A stretch of DNA of 64,000 nt from Phytohabitans sp052068095 (GTDB lineage: Bacteria > Actinomycetota > Actinomycetes > Mycobacteriales > Micromonosporaceae): NCBI RefSeq assembly GCF_052068095.1, contig NZ_JBQHDG010000004.1:372001-436000 (forward strand), given 5' to 3'. The stretch's first letter is position 1; the number at the start of each line of letters is the position of its first letter. The notes beneath the pieces are model-generated. The model worked only from the letters and a program-made list of their open reading frames with translations. It ran no database searches and was not told the origin of the DNA. Positions 59,688 to 64,000 of this stretch are shown piece by piece. The translations under genes and the position numbers were made by a program.

Positions 59688-60066
59688 TCAGCAGCCGCTG
59701 CTGACCGAGCACGAGTTCGAGCTGCCGGTCGGGTACCTGGACGAGACCGGCACGCTGCACCGGACCGGGGTGATGCGGCTGGCCACCGCGGCCGACGAGA
59801 TCCTGCCGATGAAGGACCCGCGGGTGCACAACCTGCCGGCGTACCTCATCGTGATCCTGCTTTCCCGGGTGGTCCGGCGGATCGGGTCGGTCACCCAGGT
59901 CAACCCGGCCGTGATCGAAGGGCTGTTCTCACCGGACCTGGCCTACCTCCAGGAGATGTACAACCGGATCAACGGCCTGGCCCCGGAACCCGGCCCGAGC
60001 CGGTGCCCCCGCTGTGCCCTGGACCTCGACCCGGCGCCGCCGGGGGGATCCTCGGCTACCCCCTGA
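59674..60066 (+). CDS. Small tail-assembly (chaperone-like) protein of the injection system
   Basis: This protein has 130 residues from GTG 59674. Sequence: LTEHEFELPVGYLDETGTLH, GVMRLATAADEILPMKDPRV, YLIVILLSRVVRRIGSVTQV and IEGLFSPDLAYLQEMYNRIN. The last two resemble the T4-type baseplate-hub or tail-assembly chaperone class between the tube and baseplate genes. A CPRCALDLD knuckle near the C-terminus could bind zinc. It overlaps the tube gene by 14 bp and the next small gene by 64 bp. It is probably needed for tail assembly and not for the final particle. Confidence 0.8.
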   Translation: MSAVDQQPLLTEHEFELPVGYLDETGTLHRTGVMRLATAADEILPMKDPRVHNLPAYLIVILLSRVVRRIGSVTQVNPAVIEGLFSPDLAYLQEMYNRINGLAPEPGPSRCPRCALDLDPAPPGGSSATP

Positions 60067-60197
60067 CGCGGGTCTACCAGGAGGTGGCCCTGCTCGGACA
60101 GCGCGTCCACTGGACCCACCACGAACTGATGAACCTCGACCACACCGAGCGCCGGCGGTGGCTGGCCACCGTGCTCGAACTGGAGGAGACGACGTGA
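60003..60197 (+). CDS. DUF6760-like small protein of the injection system
   Basis: This is a small protein of about 64 residues. The core GILGYPLTRVYQEVALLGQR followed by VHWTHHELMNLDHTERRRWL matches the DUF6760-type proteins of actinobacterial eCIS loci, whose role is unknown. The start is uncertain: GTG 60003 lies inside the previous gene, and no better codon with a Shine-Dalgarno is seen before the conserved core. The stop overlaps the next gene by 4 bp (GTGA). The family core begins about residue 14. Confidence 0.75.
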   Translation: MPPLCPGPRPGAAGGILGYPLTRVYQEVALLGQRVHWTHHELMNLDHTERRRWLATVLELEETT

Positions 60198-61045
60198 GAA
60201 CCCTCGGCGCGCGCCTTGCCATACAGGCGCGGCGGCTGATGGGCCGCCCCACCGTGACGATCGGCTGGGTGGAGCGGGCCCGGCCGGTGCTGCGCCGCGC
60301 CGCGAACCGACCCGCGGCGACCGCGAGCCGGCTGCGCCGGGTGGAAGCGGACCCACCGGTCGCCTGGGCGCGCCCGGCACACCACGAGCCGCCGCCGGGC
60401 GGGCCGACGTGGCCGGCGGAAACCGGCCCGCCGGGGCCGCCGGACGCACCCGCCGCGCCAGGCGCACCGTTGGACGCCGGTGTCCGGGAGCGGTTGCGAC
60501 CGTACGCCGGCGCCGCCGCCGACCGGTTGCGGGTGCACCGCGGCGCGCCGGCCGAACAGGTGGCGCACCGGCACCAGGCCGCGGCCGTGACCGTCGGCGC
60601 AGATGTCTTCTTCGGCCGCGGCCAGTTCCGCCCGCACGAGCCGGCCGGGTTCGCCCTGCTGGTGCACGAGGCGACGCACGTGAGCGAGGCGATGCGGCCC
60701 AACGCCGCCTGGCGCAGGGCCACCGCGGCCGGCGCCGCCGCGGAGGAGCACGCGGCGGCGATCCACGAACGCGCCGCGCTGGTCCTGCCGGCCGCTGGCC
60801 CCCGCCCACCCGAGGCGGCGGACCGGGCGGTCCGGCCCAGCGGTCCCACCTCGACGGCACCGGTGCCCGCACCGGTCGCGCCCGCACCGTCGGCCGCGCC
60901 GACGCCGCGGCCGATGGCCGCGCCGCTGCGCCGCGAGCCGCACCGGCCGGCCGAGCCGAGCCCCGCGCGCACCGGCGGCCCGGCCCCAGCCGTGCCGCAG
61001 GACCTGCGCTACCAACTACGGATCGAGTGGGAGCGGGGCGGATAG
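60194..61045 (+). CDS. DUF4157 (eCIS core domain) protein with HExxH motif
   Basis: This protein has 283 residues from GTG 60194. A basic N-terminus (RTLGARLAIQARRLMGR) leads to a Pro/Ala-rich linker, then the DUF4157 domain: DAGVRERLRPYAGAAADRLR, VHRGAPAEQVAHRHQAAAV, GADVFFGRGQFRPHEP and LLVHEATHV. The HEATH sequence (about 158-162) is an HExxH zinc-metalloprotease motif. The C-terminal 100 residues are disordered and Pro/Ala-rich (STAPVPAPVAPAPSAAPTPR), ending YQLRIEWERGG. DUF4157 is often found on proteins loaded into eCIS particles. This copy lies within the structural operon, so it could be a structural adaptor or cargo. Confidence 0.85.
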   Translation: MRTLGARLAIQARRLMGRPTVTIGWVERARPVLRRAANRPAATASRLRRVEADPPVAWARPAHHEPPPGGPTWPAETGPPGPPDAPAAPGAPLDAGVRERLRPYAGAAADRLRVHRGAPAEQVAHRHQAAAVTVGADVFFGRGQFRPHEPAGFALLVHEATHVSEAMRPNAAWRRATAAGAAAEEHAAAIHERAALVLPAAGPRPPEAADRAVRPSGPTSTAPVPAPVAPAPSAAPTPRPMAAPLRREPHRPAEPSPARTGGPAPAVPQDLRYQLRIEWERGG

Positions 61046-61048
61046 CCG

Positions 61049-61675
61049 ATGGCCGTACAGCTGACCAGAGCCTTCATCGTCAACACCCGCTCCGGCGAAC
61101 ACATCCCGGTGATGTACAACCCGGAGGAGTACCGGATCGAGCAGGGCAACGAGATCGCCGAGATCGGCGTGCCAGGCCTCGCGACCCCGCCGATCCAGTA
61201 CGTGCGCGGCCGCGCCCGCACGCTGAACCTGGAGCTGTTTTTCGACACCTACGAACGGCGCACCGACGTCCGCGAGCACACCCGGCGCATCGTCGGCCTG
61301 CTCGACCCCGAGCCGCGCACGTTCGCGCCGCCGGTGCTGCTGTTCGTGATGGGCCGGTTCTCGTTCGAATGCGTGCTGGCGCAGGCCGACCAGCACATGT
61401 CGATGTTCCTGCCGGACGGCACCCCGGTGCGGGCCCGGCTCGTGGTGCGGTTCCAGGAGTACGCCCGGGTGGAGACCGAGGTGCGCGGCGGGCTGTTTCT
61501 CGCACCGCCCACGCTGCACCGGCTCAGCGACGGCGACACCCTGTCCGGCCTGGCCGGGATCTACCTCGGCGACCCGGGCCGCTGGCGGGAGATCGCCGAC
61601 CACAACGACATCGCCGACCCGCTGCGGCTGCCGCCGGGCCAGCCGGTGGTCATCCCCACCGGAGACCCCCGATGA
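61049..61675 (+). CDS. LysM-containing baseplate protein of the injection system
   Basis: This protein has 208 residues. The N-terminal part (AFIVNTRSGEHIPVMYNPEE, YRIEQGNEIAEIGVPGLATP) matches the contractile-injection-system tube/baseplate proteins that join the tube to the spike. The C-terminal LysM module reads TLHRLSDGDTLSGLAGIYLG, DPGRWREIADHNDIADPLRL and PPGQPVVIP (about 155-205). LysM in T4 gp53-like proteins usually binds other baseplate parts. The gene begins three bases after the DUF4157 gene and overlaps the spike gene by 4 bp. Confidence 0.9.
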   Translation: MAVQLTRAFIVNTRSGEHIPVMYNPEEYRIEQGNEIAEIGVPGLATPPIQYVRGRARTLNLELFFDTYERRTDVREHTRRIVGLLDPEPRTFAPPVLLFVMGRFSFECVLAQADQHMSMFLPDGTPVRARLVVRFQEYARVETEVRGGLFLAPPTLHRLSDGDTLSGLAGIYLGDPGRWREIADHNDIADPLRLPPGQPVVIPTGDPR

Positions 61676-63276
61676 CGGCCGGCCTCGCCCCCCGGGCCCG
61701 GATCGTGGTCAGCGGCGTCACCCTCGCCGCCGAGGTGAGCCGGCACGTGCTCAGCGTCCAGTACGACAACAACCTGGACCTGGCCGACATGTTCACCATC
61801 GTGCTGGACAACGCCGGCAACCGGTTCACCGACTCGCCGCTGTTCGACCTCGGCAAGAGCGTGGAGATCCACCTCGGGTACGGCGACGACCTGCACCCGA
61901 TGATGCTCGGCGAGATCACCGCCTTGCAGCCTTCGTTTCCCCAGTCCGGAGCCCCGACGCTGACAGTGTCCGGCTACGACCGGTCGCACCGGCTGCGGCA
62001 CGACGTGCCGGACCGGCCGGCGTTCAAGTTCATGAACGACAGCATGATCGCGGCTCAGATCGCGGTGGAGGCCGGGCTGATCCCGGTGGTCGACCCCTCG
62101 CTGTTCTTCCACACCAAGCTGCGCCAGACCGGCACCGACATGGCCCTGCTCAAGGAGCGCGCCCGGGCGAACTTCTTCGAGGTGTACGTGTGGTGGGACC
62201 GGCTGTACTTCCGCCTGCCCCGCCCGCAGGCCGGTGAACTGGTCCTGGAATGGGGCCGAAACCTGACCAGCTTCAACCCCCGGCTGTCCTCGGCCGCGTT
62301 GGCCGGTATCCAGGTGGTGCGCGGGTACAACGAGGAACTGGCCCAGACCATCGTCGGCGTGATGACCGGTGCCACGGTCGACCTCGACGCGGTGGTCGAG
62401 CGGCTGGGCGGTACGGCGCTGGACATGCTGCTCGGCCTCGGCCGCCGCGTGGTGCGGGACAAGCCGGTCAAGTCCCCTGTGGACGCGTTCGCCCTGGCCA
62501 AGTCGATCCTCCAGGAGATCCTGGAGGGAATGTACGAGGCGTCCGGGTCCTGCCCCGGACTGCCCGACCTGCGCGCCGACCAGACCGTCGCGGTACGCGG
62601 CGTAGGTAGGCGGTTCAGCGGCGGGTACCGGCTGCGGCGGGTCACCCACACCCTCGACGGCGGTGGCTACCGCACCGACTTCGAGGTCACCCAGCGGGCC
62701 GCGTCCAGCCTGCTCCAGCTGGTCCGCCGCTCGGTGGTCGACCAGCCCTCGCCCAACCGGCCGGAGCCCTCCCCCGGCGTGGCGATCGGCACGGTGGAGT
62801 CGGTCAACCCGCTCACGTACCAGGCCGAGGTCGCCTTTCCGTGGTTTTCCGACAGCGGCGAGACCACGACGGCCGCCTGCGCCACACCGATGGCCGGTGC
62901 CGGCAGCGGCGCCTTCTTCCTGCCCGACCCCGGCGACCAGGTCGTCGTCGCGTTCGAGCAGGGCGACTTCGGCCGCCCGGTGGTCATCGGCAGCCTCTGG
63001 GACCAGCTACGCGGCAAGCCGGTCACCACGCTGGACGGCACCAACTCGATCCGCCGCATCCGCACCAAGGCCGGGCACACCATCACCCTGGACGACAGCA
63101 CCGCGGCGGAGCAGATCGTCATCGAGGATCGGGCCGGCAGCACCGTCACCCTCGCAGCCGACGGCACGGTGTCCATCACCGCCATGCGAGACATCGAGTT
63201 GAACGCCGCCGGCGAGATCCGGCTCAACGCGATCGACGTCAAGGTCAAGGTCGCCAACCGGATGGACGTGAGCTAG
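61672..63276 (+). CDS. VgrG-like baseplate hub/spike (gp27-gp5-like) protein
   Basis: This protein has 534 residues. Residues about 1-340 form a phage late-control gene D/gp27-like hub (SVQYDNNLDLADMFTIVLDN, LGYGDDLHPMMLGEITALQP, FVGLI-like ALLKERARANFFEVYVWWDR). Residues about 370-460 form the gp5 OB-fold (GVAIGTVESVNPLTYQAEVA, PDPGDQVVVAFEQGDFGRPV). The C-terminal end starts the beta-helix (KAGHTITLDDSTAAEQIVIE). This is the spike that the PAAR tip covers. It overlaps the LysM gene by 4 bp and precedes the PAAR-like gene by two bases. Confidence 0.94.
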   Translation: MTAGLAPRARIVVSGVTLAAEVSRHVLSVQYDNNLDLADMFTIVLDNAGNRFTDSPLFDLGKSVEIHLGYGDDLHPMMLGEITALQPSFPQSGAPTLTVSGYDRSHRLRHDVPDRPAFKFMNDSMIAAQIAVEAGLIPVVDPSLFFHTKLRQTGTDMALLKERARANFFEVYVWWDRLYFRLPRPQAGELVLEWGRNLTSFNPRLSSAALAGIQVVRGYNEELAQTIVGVMTGATVDLDAVVERLGGTALDMLLGLGRRVVRDKPVKSPVDAFALAKSILQEILEGMYEASGSCPGLPDLRADQTVAVRGVGRRFSGGYRLRRVTHTLDGGGYRTDFEVTQRAASSLLQLVRRSVVDQPSPNRPEPSPGVAIGTVESVNPLTYQAEVAFPWFSDSGETTTAACATPMAGAGSGAFFLPDPGDQVVVAFEQGDFGRPVVIGSLWDQLRGKPVTTLDGTNSIRRIRTKAGHTITLDDSTAAEQIVIEDRAGSTVTLAADGTVSITAMRDIELNAAGEIRLNAIDVKVKVANRMDVS

Positions 63277-63278
63277 CC

Positions 63279-63617
63279 GTGGACTTCGTGCTGACCACCG
63301 CGAGCGCGGTCGTCTGCGACCACCCCACGCCGGGACACGTCGACACCGCCGGCGCGGCCAGGCTCGTCGTCGCCGGCGCGGAGGTACTGACCCGCGATGG
63401 CGTAGCCGGCATGCCCGTGAGCGGCTGCGTGGCGTCCGGAGCCAACACCACCAAGTGCGGGACCGTCCAGACGGTCAGTTCGTTGGGCGCGGCCAAGCTG
63501 AGCGTCGGCGGCCAAGCCGTCCTGCTCGGGCTGACCGGCACGACCGACGGCCTCCTCGCCGGTGTCCCGGCGAAGCTGAGCACCACGCCCGCCCAGATCA
63601 AGCTCAGCGCGGTCTAG
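63279..63617 (+). CDS. PAAR-like tip protein of the injection system
   Basis: This protein has 112 residues from GTG 63279. The pattern is FVLTTASAVVCDHPTPGHVD, then RLVVAGAEVLTRDGV, MPVSGCVASGANTTKCGT and LSVGGQAVLLGLTGTTDG. The Cys and His residues in the first two segments could bind a metal at the tip, as in PAAR proteins. It has the DUF4280/PAAR-like length of eCIS loci. It lies directly after the spike gene and is expected to cap the spike. The next gene starts after GGAGG at 63618. Confidence 0.85.
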   Translation: MDFVLTTASAVVCDHPTPGHVDTAGAARLVVAGAEVLTRDGVAGMPVSGCVASGANTTKCGTVQTVSSLGAAKLSVGGQAVLLGLTGTTDGLLAGVPAKLSTTPAQIKLSAV

Positions 63618-63628
63618 GAGGACCCCGA

Positions 63629-64000
63629 TGGCTTCGGACTTCTACGGGCGCGGCATCGCGCACCCCTTCGGCACCGGCGCGACCGGCGGGATCCGCGAGG
63701 CCGCCGACCTGGCCAAGATCGAGCAGTCGATCCGGATCATCCTCGGCACCCAGCACGGCGAACGGTTGATGCGCCCGACCTTCGGCGCCAACCTACGCGG
63801 TCTCGCGTTCGCCCCGAACAGCCCGGCCACCGCCAACCTGGCCCGGCACCTCGTCAAGGCGGCGCTCGACGAGTGGGAGCCGCGCATCGACGTGACCGGC
63901 GTCGAGGTGGCCCACGACAACGGGCGGGCCGCCCTGTCCATCACCGTCCGGTACCGGGTCAAGGGCGGCCCGGAGACCGGCGAGCTGACCGTACCCGTCC
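63629..64000 (+). CDS. GPW/gp25-like baseplate wedge protein, cut by the window edge
   Basis: The first 124 residues are present. The gp25/GPW pattern is FYGRGIAHPFGTGATGGIRE, then AADLAKIEQSIRIILGTQHG, ERLMRPTFGANLRGLAFAPN and later DVTGVEVAHDNGRAALSITV. The GERxMxPxFGxxL signature is characteristic of this wedge protein, which starts sheath assembly. GGAGG lies seven bases before the ATG. The reading frame is still open at base 64000, so the rest of the gene and the later baseplate and fibre genes are beyond the window. Confidence 0.93.

Noticed and set aside
54273..64000. Prophage
   Set aside because: Tail-type genes are present, but no integrase, portal, capsid, terminase or lysis gene is seen. 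The ATPase, DUF4255 and DUF4157 genes are eCIS markers.

Overview
The window is high-GC DNA (roughly 70% by eye) with GTG/TTG starts, SARP and LuxR-type ATP-binding regulators, many two-component pairs, and repeated start regions in which a TANNNT -10 element lies 6-8 nt before the start codon (leaderless mRNAs). This points to a filamentous actinomycete, possibly of the Micromonosporaceae. I cannot fix the genus from the sequence. No rRNA, tRNA, CRISPR array or intact mobile element was found.

Layout. 1-10.1 kb holds unrelated single genes: a secreted alpha/beta hydrolase, a 909-aa LuxR/ATPase regulator, a DUF1579-like protein, a zinc-ribbon membrane protein, a DinB protein, an APH-like kinase and a pentapeptide-repeat protein. 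10.1-16 kb holds an AfsR/SARP regulator frameshifted in its TPR tail, an SDR without its catalytic YxxxK, a decayed GMC oxidoreductase and a trehalose-synthase-like GH13 enzyme. 16-20.7 kb holds a two-component system divergent from an FtsX-like permease/ATPase/small exported protein operon that resembles bacteriocin-associated transporters. 20.9-34 kb is mixed accessory DNA: an SGNH esterase, an NlpC/P60 protein, a second two-component system, a methyltransferase, an IS630 remnant, two coupled small secreted Cys proteins, a TPR protein that looks cut off at its N-terminus, and a MarR regulator divergent from a secreted beta-propeller protein. 34.4-37.2 kb encodes one large secreted repeat protein with four nearly identical 168-bp units.

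37.7-41.9 kb is a probable redox operon (XRE/MmyB-type regulator, quinone-type oxidoreductase, NmrA protein, FAD oxidoreductase). 42-46.9 kb is an arsenic-type island: an ArsR divergent from an ArsO-like flavoprotein, then a tightly overlapped arsR-aquaporin-arsC-disulfide reductase operon. It has no Acr3 or ArsB pump, so arsenite exit probably goes through the aquaporin. 47-53.8 kb carries an HxlR regulator with a divergent NADP-binding protein, a secreted trypsin-like protease, a third two-component pair and an MMPL exporter broken by a one-base frameshift.

54.3 kb to the right edge is the most notable system: a contractile injection system (eCIS, phage-tail-like particle) of the actinobacterial type. 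In order it encodes an AAA+ ATPase, a DUF4255/Pvc16-like protein, tail sheath, inner tube, a small chaperone-like protein, a DUF6760-like protein, a DUF4157 protein with HEATH, a LysM baseplate protein, a gp27-gp5/VgrG-like spike, a PAAR-like tip and a gp25-like wedge that is cut by the window edge. Most genes overlap or nearly touch, so it reads as one operon that continues beyond the window.

Several gene remnants (GMC oxidoreductase, MalF-type permease, S8 protease tail, IS630 transposase, a frameshifted secreted protein) show ongoing decay and turnover between the intact genes.
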